This document shows, one piece after another, positions 33,637-42,065 of a stretch of DNA of 64,000 nucleotides. The first letter of the stretch is position 1. The number at the start of each line of letters is the position of its first letter. The notes under the pieces were generated by a model. That model was not told the origin of the DNA. It saw nothing but the letters and a program-made list of their open reading frames with translations, and ran no database searches. The position numbers and the translations under genes are program-made. The stretch is from Cohnella zeiphila (lineage in GTDB: Bacteria; Bacillota; Bacilli; Paenibacillales; Paenibacillaceae). The stretch spans positions 30,068 through 94,067 of the forward strand of contig NZ_JACJVO010000019.1 in the NCBI RefSeq assembly GCF_014212055.1, read 5' to 3'.

Positions 33637-35456
33637 GAAGAAGCATCGTCTTCAAGCTGTTTCTGCTGACAGCGGCTCTATGCATGTCCGTGATCGCAAG
33701 CCTCTTTGTCTTTCAAACCGTTTTTTTTAAGCAATTTTACGTGCATCAAAAGACGGGCAGCGTTCAAGCCGCCCTCGGCGCCGCTTCTCAAGCAGATTGG
33801 ATCCATGCCGGCGATGCCCAAACCGCGTATCGGAACGAGCAGCAATTTTATCAAAAATATAACACCTGGATCGCCGCGTTGGACGCCGAGGGCAACTTGA
33901 AGGTTGCGGACGACTTCGAAATGGAGGTGCGGCTGGAGAACTCGGTGGACGCTCCCGCCCTTTCCGGCCAGTCGATAACCGTTCCCTTATATACGGTGAT
34001 GAACGTGGAGGATCTGAGCGAAGACAACCCGCTTCAGCCCTTCACCATCGTCAAACCGGGGGAACACATCGCGATCGAAGGCGTCATCATCGACAACCGT
34101 CCGTACCCGCAGCGAATCGGAAGAGACGTCTCCAATCTGCGGGAGGAAAACCGACTGGAAAACGAACAGCTTGTCCGCAAGGAATACGAGGCTCTCTCCA
34201 GGTTGAGCGCGACCGATTATCGCGAGCGTTATCCGAGCTTTCTGGCATACGGTACCGTAACGCAGGTTCGAACTCCGGAAGGCTCAGACGAATCGCGGTA
34301 TACGAATCACTTGTTTTTGGAGCGGGTAAAAGCTTTTCAAGCCGATCTGCTCTACGGAGATTTCAGTGGAAAAACCGATACGATCGCCGATTACGAGGAA
34401 AACAATGTCCCTTACAAAATATTCGTCAAACGTTTGACGGATCGGACGGGAAACGCCGAGTACCTGATTGCCATGACGTCGCTGCAGCCGGTGAACGAAG
34501 CCGCGGGGGTGATGCGCCATTACTACGGCTATATCGCATTAGGCACCTTGCTTCTCGTTCTGCTGGCCGCCTTTTACTATTCCCGCCGCATTGCCCGTCC
34601 GCTGCTCCGCCTCAACGAGGCGACGCAAAGAATGGCCGGCCTGGACTTCTCCGCCCGAATTCCGGTATCGACCGAGGATGAGATCGGCAGCTTGTCCCGC
34701 AACATCAACGGGCTTTCGGGCTTGCTGTACGACCACATCATCCGGCTGGAGCAGGATATCGAGCAGGAAAAACGTTTGGAACAAACGCGCAAAGAGTTCA
34801 TCTCCGGCGTATCTCATGAATTAAAAACCCCGCTCAGCGTCATCGAGAGCTGCCTTTACATTCTAAAAGACAAACCGGACAGCCAGAAGCGGGAGTACTA
34901 CTTCTCGGCGATGGAAGACGAAGTGAAGAGGATGAACCTGCTGATCGCGGATATGCTGGAGCTTGCGAGGTACGAATCCGGAACTTACAGGATGGAGATG
35001 TCGACATTTCGCATCGACGCCGTCCTCGAGCGGGTTTGTGCGAAGCTGGCCGGGGAATTCGCCGACAAACGCCTGAAGCTGCATACCCGCTTCGCTCCCG
35101 TCGAAGTCGTCGCCAATCCGCTGCGTATCGAACAAGTCATCGTAAACTTCCTGACCAATGCGATTCGCTACACGCCGGAAGGCGAGAACGTCTTCGTAGA
35201 GGCGGACGAGGAACAAGAGACCGTCAAGGTAGGCATCGAGAACAAAGGCGCTCATATTCCGGATGATCAGTTGGAGAAAATATGGGACCGCTTCTATCGC
35301 GGCGAACGCTCCCGCCATCGTTCGACCGGCGGCACCGGGCTCGGTCTCGCTATCAGCAAGCAAATTCTGGAACTGCATGGAGCGCTCTATGGGGCTATGA
35401 ATACCGATGACGGCGTCCGGTTTTTCTTTGAATTGAACAAGAGCAAGGAAGCGTAG
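33633..35456 (+). CDS. Membrane sensor histidine kinase
   Basis: A 607-residue kinase. First transmembrane helix about residues 8-30, an extracytoplasmic sensor domain of about 260 residues, second helix about 298-318, HAMP domain (RRIARPLLRLNEATQRMAG...RNINGLSGLL), HisKA with phospho-acceptor H395 in SGVSHELKTPLS, and a HATPase domain with NFLTNAIRYT (N box), IWDRFYRGERS (F box) and GGTGLGLAIS (G box). ATG at 33633 overlaps the regulator's stop. The large sensor domain was not recognised. A terminator with a UUCG loop ends the operon. Confidence 0.93.
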   Translation: MRRSIVFKLFLLTAALCMSVIASLFVFQTVFFKQFYVHQKTGSVQAALGAASQADWIHAGDAQTAYRNEQQFYQKYNTWIAALDAEGNLKVADDFEMEVRLENSVDAPALSGQSITVPLYTVMNVEDLSEDNPLQPFTIVKPGEHIAIEGVIIDNRPYPQRIGRDVSNLREENRLENEQLVRKEYEALSRLSATDYRERYPSFLAYGTVTQVRTPEGSDESRYTNHLFLERVKAFQADLLYGDFSGKTDTIADYEENNVPYKIFVKRLTDRTGNAEYLIAMTSLQPVNEAAGVMRHYYGYIALGTLLLVLLAAFYYSRRIARPLLRLNEATQRMAGLDFSARIPVSTEDEIGSLSRNINGLSGLLYDHIIRLEQDIEQEKRLEQTRKEFISGVSHELKTPLSVIESCLYILKDKPDSQKREYYFSAMEDEVKRMNLLIADMLELARYESGTYRMEMSTFRIDAVLERVCAKLAGEFADKRLKLHTRFAPVEVVANPLRIEQVIVNFLTNAIRYTPEGENVFVEADEEQETVKVGIENKGAHIPDDQLEKIWDRFYRGERSRHRSTGGTGLGLAISKQILELHGALYGAMNTDDGVRFFFELNKSKEA

Positions 35457-35479
35457 AACTTCGGTTCTGCGCTTTTTTT
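35451..35479 (+). terminator. Intrinsic terminator of the two-component operon
   Basis: GCGTAGAAC-TTCG-GTTCTGCGC followed by TTTTTTT. The stem begins inside the kinase stop region and has a stable UUCG tetraloop. Confidence 0.88.
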
Positions 35480-35563
35480 AATCCATCTGCAATTCATCTG
35501 CACCTGATCTTTAGATCTACCGTGTATTCTACCCCTTGTCCAATTCGAAAGGGGAAATGAGTC

Positions 35564-36238
35564 ATGCTAAGAAAAATGACAGGTGCGCTGCTGATCGGAA
35601 TCGTCGCCGTATCGGTTGCGGCGTGCGGGAATCAAAACAACAACGGACAGGCTCCATCTTCCGCCCCCTCGGGACCGGCTTCCGGCGCGGCGGCGGCTTC
35701 GCAACCGTCCTCTTATGAGTCGCTGTATCGGACAAGCGTTTTTCTCGGGGATTCGATTACGGAAGGTCTGTCCTATCACGATGTGCTGAGCGAGACAAAC
35801 GTGCTGGCCGGTGCGGGCAAGACAGCCGAATTCGCGCTGAAAGACGTCGAGGATCTGGTCGGACGAAAACCCGAGCGCGTGTTCATCCAGCTGGGATCGG
35901 ACGATATCCTGTGGCCGACGGACGATCCGCAGGAATACTCGCTCACGCACTACGCCGAGCTGATCGACAGCATCCAAGCGAAGCTTCCGAAGGCGAAGAT
36001 TACGCTGCTGACGGTCACTCCGGTTACGGCGGACGCGGAGAAGACGGAGCCCCGCTACCGCAATATCGAGGCTTATAACAAGGGGCTTAAGGAGCTTGCC
36101 GCCAAAGAGCAAGTTGGCTACGTCGATCTGACTTCGCTCGTGACCGAGCATGCCGATCTGTACGACACGGACGGCATTCATTTCCAGGCCGCGTTCTATC
36201 CGATCCTGCTCGATTACTTGAAAGATCGTTCGGAGTGA
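35564..36238 (+). CDS. SGNH/GDSL-family hydrolase lipoprotein
   Basis: A 224-residue lipoprotein with lipobox VAAC (lipidated C21), a 30-residue low-complexity linker, then an SGNH esterase domain: LGDSITEGL with catalytic S64, GAGKTAEF, QLGSDDILW (the N of the usual GxND block is replaced by SDD), and DGIHF with D203/H206. Start ATG has GGGGAAA upstream. First gene of a tightly packed four-gene set with MBOAT and DHHW proteins. Such esterases accompany AlgI-type acyltransferases as acetyl donors or removers for exopolysaccharide or wall polymers. Confidence 0.85.
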   Translation: MLRKMTGALLIGIVAVSVAACGNQNNNGQAPSSAPSGPASGAAAASQPSSYESLYRTSVFLGDSITEGLSYHDVLSETNVLAGAGKTAEFALKDVEDLVGRKPERVFIQLGSDDILWPTDDPQEYSLTHYAELIDSIQAKLPKAKITLLTVTPVTADAEKTEPRYRNIEAYNKGLKELAAKEQVGYVDLTSLVTEHADLYDTDGIHFQAAFYPILLDYLKDRSE

Positions 36239-36244
36239 CGAGCG

Positions 36245-37651
36245 GTGGTATTCAGCAGTCTGATTTTCCTGTTTCAATTTTTGCCCGCCGCTTTGCTCGT
36301 TTATTTTGGATCCCCCAAGAAATGGCGGAACGCCGTTTTGCTGGCCGAGAGCCTCGTCTTTTATGCCTGGGGCGAACCGCTGTATATCTTCCTGATGATC
36401 TTCGCCACCGTATTCGATTATGCCAACGGGCTCTTGATCGACCGGTTCAGGCATCGGAAAGCCATTGCCAGAACGGTATTCATCGGCTCGATCTCCGGCA
36501 ATCTGGCCATTCTCGGTTTTTTCAAGTATGCCGGGTTTGCCGTGGAGAACGTCAACCGATGGTTCGGCCTGCACCTGCAAGCTGTCGATCTCCCGCTTCC
36601 GGTGGGCATCTCCTTCTACACGTTCCAAACGATGTCCTATGTGGCGGACGTCTATCTCGGAAAAGCAGCGGCGCAGCGAAATATCGTCGCCTTCGGCACT
36701 TATGTCGCGATGTTTCCGCAGCTCGTGGCCGGCCCGATCGTCAAATACGGAGACATCGCCCGGCAGTTGATCTCGCGTCAAGCGACATGGGAGCGGTTCG
36801 GCGAAGGGGCGGAATGGTTCATTCGGGGTTTGGCCAAAAAGGTGCTGCTCGCCAACAATATCGGAATGCTGTGGTCAAGCGTGAAAACGGCGCCGGCGGA
36901 GGACATGACCGTGTTGTCCGCCTGGCTCGGCATCGCGGCGTTTACGTTCCAAATTTACTTCGACTTCAGCGGTTATTCGGATATGGCGAGAGGGCTCGGC
37001 AAGATGTTCGGCTTCGAATTGACGGCTAACTTCCATTACCCGTACATTTCCAGAAGCGTAACGGAGTTTTGGCGACGGTGGCATATTTCGCTCGGCTCCT
37101 GGTTTCGGGAATATGTATATATTCCGCTCGGCGGCAATCGGCTGGGCCTCGGCAAGCAGCTCCGAAACCTGTTCATCGTCTGGTTCCTGACCGGGTTATG
37201 GCATGGGGCCAGTTGGAACTTTATCGTCTGGGGGCTCTATTTCGGGTTGCTTGTGACAATCGAGAAGCTGTTTCTTCTGAAATGGCTGCAGCGCCGGCCG
37301 CGCCCGGTCAGCCATCTCTATACACTTCTCGCCATTGTCATAGGCTGGGTGTGGTTCGAATTCGACCGGTTATCATCCGCATGGGCGTTTATCGGGATTC
37401 TGTTCGGCTTCACCGCACATGGATGGGCGGATCGTCAGGCGCTTTACGACCTGTCGACGAACGGAATTCTGCTCATCCTGTCGGCGCTGTGCGCAACTCC
37501 GCTTCCTCGCCGATTGGCATCAAGCCTAAAGAGCAAATGGCGCCTGGGAGGCGCGATCGCCGTTCCGTCCCTCTACTTCGCCGCATTGGTTGTGTCGACG
37601 GCTTACCTGGTCAACGAATCTTACAATCCGTTTCTTTATTTTCGGTTTTAA
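36245..37651 (+). CDS. MBOAT-family O-acyltransferase (AlgI/DltB/PatA-like)
   Basis: A 468-residue polytopic membrane protein of the AlgI type: FYAWGEPLYIFLMIFATVFDYANG at the N-terminus, FPQLVAGPIVKYGDI, FDFSGYSDMARGLGKMFGF, FWRRWHISLGSWFREYVYIPLGGNR and the catalytic histidine H320 in LTGLWHGASWNFI. It moves acyl groups (usually acetyl) across the membrane to surface polysaccharide. The GTG start has GGAGTG 7 nt upstream, and the gene begins 6 nt after the GDSL gene, so it is clearly cotranscribed. Confidence 0.93.
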   Translation: MVFSSLIFLFQFLPAALLVYFGSPKKWRNAVLLAESLVFYAWGEPLYIFLMIFATVFDYANGLLIDRFRHRKAIARTVFIGSISGNLAILGFFKYAGFAVENVNRWFGLHLQAVDLPLPVGISFYTFQTMSYVADVYLGKAAAQRNIVAFGTYVAMFPQLVAGPIVKYGDIARQLISRQATWERFGEGAEWFIRGLAKKVLLANNIGMLWSSVKTAPAEDMTVLSAWLGIAAFTFQIYFDFSGYSDMARGLGKMFGFELTANFHYPYISRSVTEFWRRWHISLGSWFREYVYIPLGGNRLGLGKQLRNLFIVWFLTGLWHGASWNFIVWGLYFGLLVTIEKLFLLKWLQRRPRPVSHLYTLLAIVIGWVWFEFDRLSSAWAFIGILFGFTAHGWADRQALYDLSTNGILLILSALCATPLPRRLASSLKSKWRLGGAIAVPSLYFAALVVSTAYLVNESYNPFLYFRF

Positions 37652-37664
37652 GGAGGGATCGGCC

Positions 37665-38804
37665 TTGAGCGATTACGACTCGAAACGCAGGTCTCTTACG
37701 GGTCTGTTGCTGCTGCTAATGGTCGGCGCGATGGCCGCGGCGAACTTTCTGACCCCCGACAGGTCCTTCTCGGAATCGGAAAATCGGGTGTTGGAGCAGC
37801 AGCCTCGCTTCTCCCCGCACTCGCTTCTGTCGGGGTCGTTCGCTTCCGATTACGAAACCTATTCATCGGACCAGTTCGCTTTCCGGGACGCCTGGGTCGG
37901 CGCAAAGACCGATGCGGACCGTGCATTGGGCAAAAAGGACAGCAACGGCGTCTACCTGGGAAAGGACGGCTACCTCATCGAGCAGTATACATCGCCATCC
38001 GAAGCGGATCTTGCGGACAGAATCCGGGCCATACAGGCTTTCGACCAGGCCACGCCCGGGCTTCGCAAGTATGTCCTGCTGGCGCCGACCGCCGCCGCTC
38101 TGCTCGCGGACAAGCTCCCGGCGTACGCGCCGGTCGGCGACGAACGGGCCGATCTGGACCGGGTTCGCCGCTTGCTGCCGGATAATATTCGTTTTGTCGA
38201 TGTCGTTTCCGCGTTGAATGCCGAACGGGAACAACCGCTTTTCTATAAAACCGATCACCATTGGACCACCGAAGGCGCTTATTACGCTTTCCGAGAGCTA
38301 TGCAGGCAGATGGGGATCGTCCCGCTAGACGAAGATTCGTTCGACATTCGGCAAGTGACGGACCGGTTCTACGGCTCGCTTTATTCGAAAAGCGGTTTTC
38401 GCCACCTGCAGCCCGACCGGATCGACCTTTATCTGCCGAAGAAGAGCGGCAAGATCAAGGTGTCGTACGTGGACGAAGGCCGTATAACGGATTCCCTCTA
38501 CGAACCTGAAAATCTCGGGAAGAAGGACAAGTATGCCGTCTTTCTGAACGGCAATCATGCGCTGATCCGGATCGAAACGGACGGTCCGGCGGACAAGAGG
38601 CTGCTGGTGGTCAAGGATTCGTATGCCAACAGTCTGATTCCCTTCCTGACCGGGCACTTCGGCGAGATCGATGTCGTCGATCTTCGGTATGACGATGAAT
38701 CGCTCCTAAAGCTCGTGCAGGAGCGCCAAATTCAAGACGTGCTGATTCTGTACAATGTGAACACTTTTTTCGAGGACCCCTCCATTCTGAACATTGCGGA
38801 GTGA
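37665..38804 (+). CDS. DHHW/AlgJ-like surface-polymer acylation protein
   Basis: A 379-residue protein with one N-terminal membrane anchor (LTGLLLLLMVGAMAAANFL) and an SGNH-like outer domain bearing the DHHW motif, KTDHHWTTEGAY (D197-H198-H199-W200), and VKDSYANSLIPFL near residue 325. The family works with MBOAT proteins as the extracytoplasmic acetyl-transferring partner (AlgJ/AlgX or PatB-like role). TTG at 37665 is used: AAGGAGGG lies 7 nt upstream, 13 nt after the MBOAT stop. Confidence 0.88.
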   Translation: MSDYDSKRRSLTGLLLLLMVGAMAAANFLTPDRSFSESENRVLEQQPRFSPHSLLSGSFASDYETYSSDQFAFRDAWVGAKTDADRALGKKDSNGVYLGKDGYLIEQYTSPSEADLADRIRAIQAFDQATPGLRKYVLLAPTAAALLADKLPAYAPVGDERADLDRVRRLLPDNIRFVDVVSALNAEREQPLFYKTDHHWTTEGAYYAFRELCRQMGIVPLDEDSFDIRQVTDRFYGSLYSKSGFRHLQPDRIDLYLPKKSGKIKVSYVDEGRITDSLYEPENLGKKDKYAVFLNGNHALIRIETDGPADKRLLVVKDSYANSLIPFLTGHFGEIDVVDLRYDDESLLKLVQERQIQDVLILYNVNTFFEDPSILNIAE

Positions 38805-38809
38805 ATGCC

Positions 38810-39283
38810 ATGAAATTGCGAGGAATCGTCGCGCTTGTTCTTACCGTCGCGATCGGCCTTTTGACCAGATGCTCCGGACGCAGCGCATCTTATGACACAT
38901 TAACGGCCGCCGAAGTGGTCGAACCTATTCAGCAAGCTGCGGACTTCAGCGAAATGCAGCAAGGGGATGCCGAGAAGCTGCGAAAGATCTACCATATCGA
39001 GGCGGGCGATGTCGCGGATTTCATCCTGTATACGGCTGTATCGAACGTAAAAGCGGATGAACTCGCCGTTATCAAAGTCAAGGACTCAAGCGATACTGAG
39101 CGCGTAGTGAATCAAATTCAACAGCGAATCGAGGCGCAAACGGTCAAATTCCAAGACTACCGCCCCGAACAATATTACCTGATCGAGAAGCATGTGTTGA
39201 AATCAAAGGGTCCTTTCGTCTTCTTCGCGGTCTCGAAGGACGCAGACCGCATGGAACGCGCGTTTGACGAGGTTTTGAGATGA
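38810..39283 (+). CDS. DUF4358-like secreted or lipid-anchored protein
   Basis: A 157-residue protein with an N-terminal hydrophobic segment ending LLTRC-S, a poor lipobox because Arg occupies the -1 position. The remainder resembles DUF4358 proteins (YHIEAGDVADFILYTAVSNVKADELAVIKVKD, YLIEKHVLKSKGPFVFFAVSKD), which recur at the end of MBOAT-DHHW clusters in Firmicutes. ATG at 38810 has GCGGAG 8 nt upstream and overlaps the DHHW stop region. Molecular function unknown; co-location suggests an accessory role in surface acylation. Confidence 0.75.
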   Translation: MKLRGIVALVLTVAIGLLTRCSGRSASYDTLTAAEVVEPIQQAADFSEMQQGDAEKLRKIYHIEAGDVADFILYTAVSNVKADELAVIKVKDSSDTERVVNQIQQRIEAQTVKFQDYRPEQYYLIEKHVLKSKGPFVFFAVSKDADRMERAFDEVLR

Positions 39284-39358
39284 GCTTTATGTAGCACAAC
39301 AATAAACGGCCTGGCAATCGCCGGCCGATCATTCTTACAATGTCCATGCGAAAAGCGC

Positions 39359-39597
39359 TTAAGTTTGCCCGTATTCAGTCGCGCTGATATCGAGCGGACC
39401 GATGACCGTGGCGATATCGGCGGTCAAGTTTCGCACCCCAAGCGTGTAGGCGTGCGATCCTACCCCTGGGTTGCCGTCTACGGCTTGCATGGCGATAATA
39501 TCGAATTGCTGGAAAGCGGGTGCCCATATCTTGCCGAGAAGTAAAGATGGGAGCTCCGTCGCGGAATAGGACGAAGATAATGCTGACGGATAGTTAG
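39359..39597 (-). pseudogene. Possible 3' gene remnant of unknown family
   Basis: About 80 consecutive sense codons without a start codon end at TAA 39359-39361. The product includes SALSSSYSATELPSLLLGKI, FQQFDIIAMQAVDGNPGVGS and TADIATVIGPLDISATEYGQ. The frame is closed upstream by a TGA inside the terminator hairpin. Composition looks coding but no family was recognised; it may be the end of a gene cut by the island insertion. Confidence 0.3.
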
Positions 39598-39642
39598 AGA
39601 AAAAACGCCTGTTCGAGTCTCCGGCGGAGAGGCTCGATCAGG
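39598..39642 (-). terminator. Intrinsic terminator at the left border of the island
   Basis: Minus strand: GCCTGatCGAGCCTCTCC-GCC-GGAGACTCGaaCAGGC followed by GTTTTTT. A long branched-type stem with a T run; it ends transcription of the leftmost island genes. Confidence 0.82.
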
Positions 39643-39675
39643 CCGTCAAATGGGGAGTTTTAGAAAACCATGACC

Positions 39676-39984
39676 TCATACTTTGGGGGGAAATTCATAT
39701 TTCTTATTTGATACCCAAACCCTATAAATTATTGTTCCTTCTATATACTCCTCATCACAATGAACGTCATGACGATATTCATGAATGGTGTTGGATCTTA
39801 CTAGTTCAAATAATAGTGCATATGCTAATTTGGGATCTTTCGTCTTATAACCGTCATAGGAATAACCTATTTCGTTGTAAGCACCGCTATAAACCCATTC
39901 GCGCGCCTCTCGCATGGTCTCGAATTCCATTTTTTCCATAAACCAAGATGTTGGAATATCAGAATTGGGACTACTCTGATTCAT
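39676..39984 (-). CDS. Hypothetical protein (102 aa) of the accessory island
   Basis: A small acidic, AT-rich gene. ATG at 39984 has AGGGAG 9 nt upstream. The product (MNQSSPNSDIPTSWFMEKME..., REWVYSGAYNEIGYSYDGY, HDVHCDEEYIEGTIIYRVWV) has no signal peptide or membrane segment. No family recognised. It starts 24 nt after the end of the broken GNAT gene, so both were cotranscribed. Confidence 0.7.
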   Translation of the reverse strand: MNQSSPNSDIPTSWFMEKMEFETMREAREWVYSGAYNEIGYSYDGYKTKDPKLAYALLFELVRSNTIHEYRHDVHCDEEYIEGTIIYRVWVSNKKYEFPPKV

Positions 39985-40008
39985 GTACGACAACTCCCTA
40001 CACTTTAG

Positions 40009-40479
40009 CTAAATGCGTTTTTCATAAAATACAAGGGTCATTTTATTATTTATTTGTTTGGTTTCCCCTGTCTTTTGATAACCTAACTCTTCATAAAGAT
40101 AGCAATTGCCCTTCTCTTGTAAGATGGTGTCCAACTCCCAAATTCTCGCATCGCTATACTTTTCTTCAATTATAAAAAATACCTTTTATGCAATTCCTTC
40201 CCCTTGATATTCAGGTAAAATAAAAATAGGGCTAACCCGATAGATTTTATTTGCCTTCCTTACAATACGAATTGCACCTACAAGAGTCGTAGAGGTTTTA
40301 ATCAGATAATAATCCGTGAACGATTGATTTAACCGCTCTATGATTCGCTCCACGGTTTCATTCGCGGGGCTCGTCTCATGATCTTGATATTTATCCAGCA
40401 ACGGCTTAAATGCTTTGATTTGCATTTCATGAATAATCGATGCTTCCTCAAGACGTGATTTGAATAAAGAGATATCCAT
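40009..40479 (-). pseudogene. GNAT N-acetyltransferase gene interrupted by one nonsense codon
   Basis: ATG at 40479 (AAGGAG 7 nt upstream) opens a frame that stops at TAA 40186-40188, directly after the acetyl-CoA loop LPEYQGEGIA. Reading through in the same frame gives KVFFIIEEKYSDARIWELDT, ILQEKGNCYLYEELGYQKTG and MTLVFYEK, ending at TAG 40009-40011: a normal GNAT C-terminus of 156 residues in total. CAA to TAA at the glutamine after GIA is the simplest explanation. Either a recent inactivation or a sequencing error. Confidence 0.8.
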
Positions 40480-40662
40480 TGGGTTGCTCCTTCCGGATTC
40501 AAGCTTACTCATCACGGCTCGATTCGATCTTTACAACTTGACGCATAGCACTATAATCAGGATGCTTCATTGAGACCTTGTTCGGTCGGATATCGTCCTC
40601 TGAAGTTGCTTGTTGTAAAATAAATAAAATGTCATCTCTTTCGGAGCGCTTCGATTCACCCC

Positions 40663-41208
40663 TCAAAAATTTATATCTATTTCTCCATCTTTATACCAAG
40701 TCAACACATGATTTTTAAATAGATTCATATCAAGATTTATATAGAGCCCGTATTGATAGTTTAAGTTGTTTGCTTCTGATGGATCTGTATAAGCCTTTAA
40801 CTTTAAAGAGTCAAGTCTATTCCCAATTTGATTATTTGATTTTTTTACTTCCACTACTAATAAATTGACTGATTCTCCTCTTTTATGAACAATTATATCT
40901 GGATAAACAGAAAGTTCACGGTATGCTAAATCTCTTATAATCTCAATCGGCGATTTATTATTAACTATTTCGCTTATTTCTTCATCAAGGACATGAATCT
41001 TCTTTGATCTTCCTTGTAGAAGAAAATTGCGATTATATTCACAATCTACTGAGTAAAAAGAACCAAATTCATATTGTAAGTATTCTGCCAACTTATGTGT
41101 TATCGCTCTTTCGCTAACATCCTCTTTTAGTAAATAAATATCTCTTAATATGAATTGAGATAGAGAATTAATGACGGCTCTCTTAATAAATGATTTGTAT
41201 ACTGCCAT
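40663..41208 (-). CDS. PD-(D/E)XK-nuclease-like hypothetical protein
   Basis: A 181-residue AT-rich gene, ATG at 41208 with AAGGAGG 6 nt upstream. The central part has YPDIIVHKRGE followed by NLLVVEVKKSNNQ, i.e. D...(12-16)...E-x-K, the spacing of PD-(D/E)XK nucleases, with an upstream helix KLAEYLQYEFG that could supply the first acidic residue. No methyltransferase or helicase partner is adjacent. It may be a nuclease of a small defence or restriction element, or a relative without activity. Flanked on the right by structured repeat A. Confidence 0.6.
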   Translation of the reverse strand: MAVYKSFIKRAVINSLSQFILRDIYLLKEDVSERAITHKLAEYLQYEFGSFYSVDCEYNRNFLLQGRSKKIHVLDEEISEIVNNKSPIEIIRDLAYRELSVYPDIIVHKRGESVNLLVVEVKKSNNQIGNRLDSLKLKAYTDPSEANNLNYQYGLYINLDMNLFKNHVLTWYKDGEIDINF

Positions 41209-41246
41209 AAAAATCCTCCTTACTGTGTATTTCAGCAATTATTGTA

Positions 41247-41381
41247 TTCACGACGTCTCACCAACCGAAGGTTGCCCCAGCAGCGGCCGCGATGCGGTTA
41301 TCTGTGCAGGTATGTCCGCTGAATCTACTTCTCTGCCAATCACATCTCGCGGACAGAAGCCCGAACACCCTGATGCGTGAA
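41247..41381. repeat. Structured intergenic repeat, copy A
   Basis: 135 bp between TTCACG and CGTGAA outer arms; the arms extend further (ATTGTATTCACG with CGTGAATATAATG). Shared blocks with copy B at 42111: TTCACGACG, GCCGCGATG-GGTTA, ATGTCCGCTGAAT/TGTCCGCTGAAT with CTTC/CTTTC, CGGAC, GCGTGAA. It sits between two minus-strand island genes and has no coding capacity. Confidence 0.72.
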
Positions 41382-41424
41382 TATAATGTTCGAAGAAGTT
41401 CCATCTCTACTAGAATTTACTTAC

Positions 41425-41452
41425 AAAAAAAATCTGCAATCAGGATTGCAGA
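41425..41452 (-). terminator. Intrinsic terminator of the retropepsin-like gene
   Basis: Minus strand: TCTGCAATC-CT-GATTGCAGA followed by a run of eight T; a perfect 9-bp stem overlapping the last codons of the gene. Confidence 0.85.
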
Positions 41453-41823
41453 CGAAGTAATTCAAGATTGTCTAGATCTATATTAAATTTTCCAGCCATT
41501 AACACATCTAATCCCAGCAATCCGTTTACGCCTTGAAATCTAAATGCTGTAAAATCCAACTCTATATTTTCTATTTTATAGTCCTCTATCTCAATCGCAT
41601 CAATAGTTCTAATGAAAGCGTGTTCTTCTCCACCAATGCCAAAACTCGTTATAAAATGATCATCTCCGGTTACGCGAATTCCTAGTTCATCTACTTCATC
41701 CTGAGAAATTAAAGTATGACTTGCTCCCGTATCAATGACGATATTCTTAATAATCTTGCTTCGACCATCAAAAGTAATCTTGATTTCTATAAATAGAAGA
41801 CCGTCTTTCCATTCAATCTTCAT
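41440..41823 (-). CDS. Retropepsin-like aspartic protease domain protein
   Basis: A 127-residue protein, about the length of one retroviral-type protease monomer. IVIDTGASHTLIS carries the catalytic D31-T-G motif, and GVNGLLGLDVLMA matches the conserved ψ-loop partner (G-L-L-G-x-D) of bacterial retropepsin-like proteins. Such enzymes act as homodimers. Its start overlaps the stop of the preceding 80-residue gene by one base (TAATG), so the two are translationally coupled. Substrate unknown; the pair may be a regulated unit or a toxin-antitoxin-like module, which is speculative. Confidence 0.8.
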   Translation of the reverse strand: MKIEWKDGLLFIEIKITFDGRSKIIKNIVIDTGASHTLISQDEVDELGIRVTGDDHFITSFGIGGEEHAFIRTIDAIEIEDYKIENIELDFTAFRFQGVNGLLGLDVLMAGKFNIDLDNLELLRLQS

Positions 41824-42065
41824 TACATAAATCGCCTCAATCCAATGTTTTTTCGGATTTTAACAATTACTCTCTTTTTAGAAGTATGATACACCAGCGT
41901 ACGATTTCTGCTATTTAAAAGTTCTTTTGTCGCATCCTCGTCCTTGACCGGACCAATCAAAGCAACTTCATCAATAATTTCATTGTTGTCTTCTTCGAAC
42001 GAATGCAAGATTTCAAATTTTACAAATTGGTCGGGGTAAATATTTTGGACTTCTTCCCATTTCAT
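41823..42065 (-). CDS. Small hypothetical protein coupled to the retropepsin-like protease
   Basis: An 80-residue protein (MKWEEVQNIYPDQFVKFEIL, DEVALIGPVKDEDATKELLN, then basic HTSKKRVIVKIRKNIGLRRF). ATG at 42065 has AGGAGGG 6-7 nt upstream. It is acidic in the first half and strongly basic at the end. Repeated pairing of such small proteins with retropepsin-like genes is known in Bacillales annotation, but no function has been established as far as I can tell. Confidence 0.72.
   Translation of the reverse strand: MKWEEVQNIYPDQFVKFEILHSFEEDNNEIIDEVALIGPVKDEDATKELLNSRNRTLVYHTSKKRVIVKIRKNIGLRRFM

Larger units (their letters stand above)
39284..39675. other. Gene-poor junction between the acylation cassette and the AT-rich island
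   Basis: 392 nt at the left border of the island. It contains a possible coding remnant on the minus strand and a strong minus-strand terminator. The GC content is like the flanking chromosome up to the terminator, then drops. Confidence 0.5.

Noticed and set aside
39284..39350. Imperfect GGCC hairpin after the DUF4358-like gene as a terminator
   Set aside because: Stem contains mismatches and no T tract follows on either strand.
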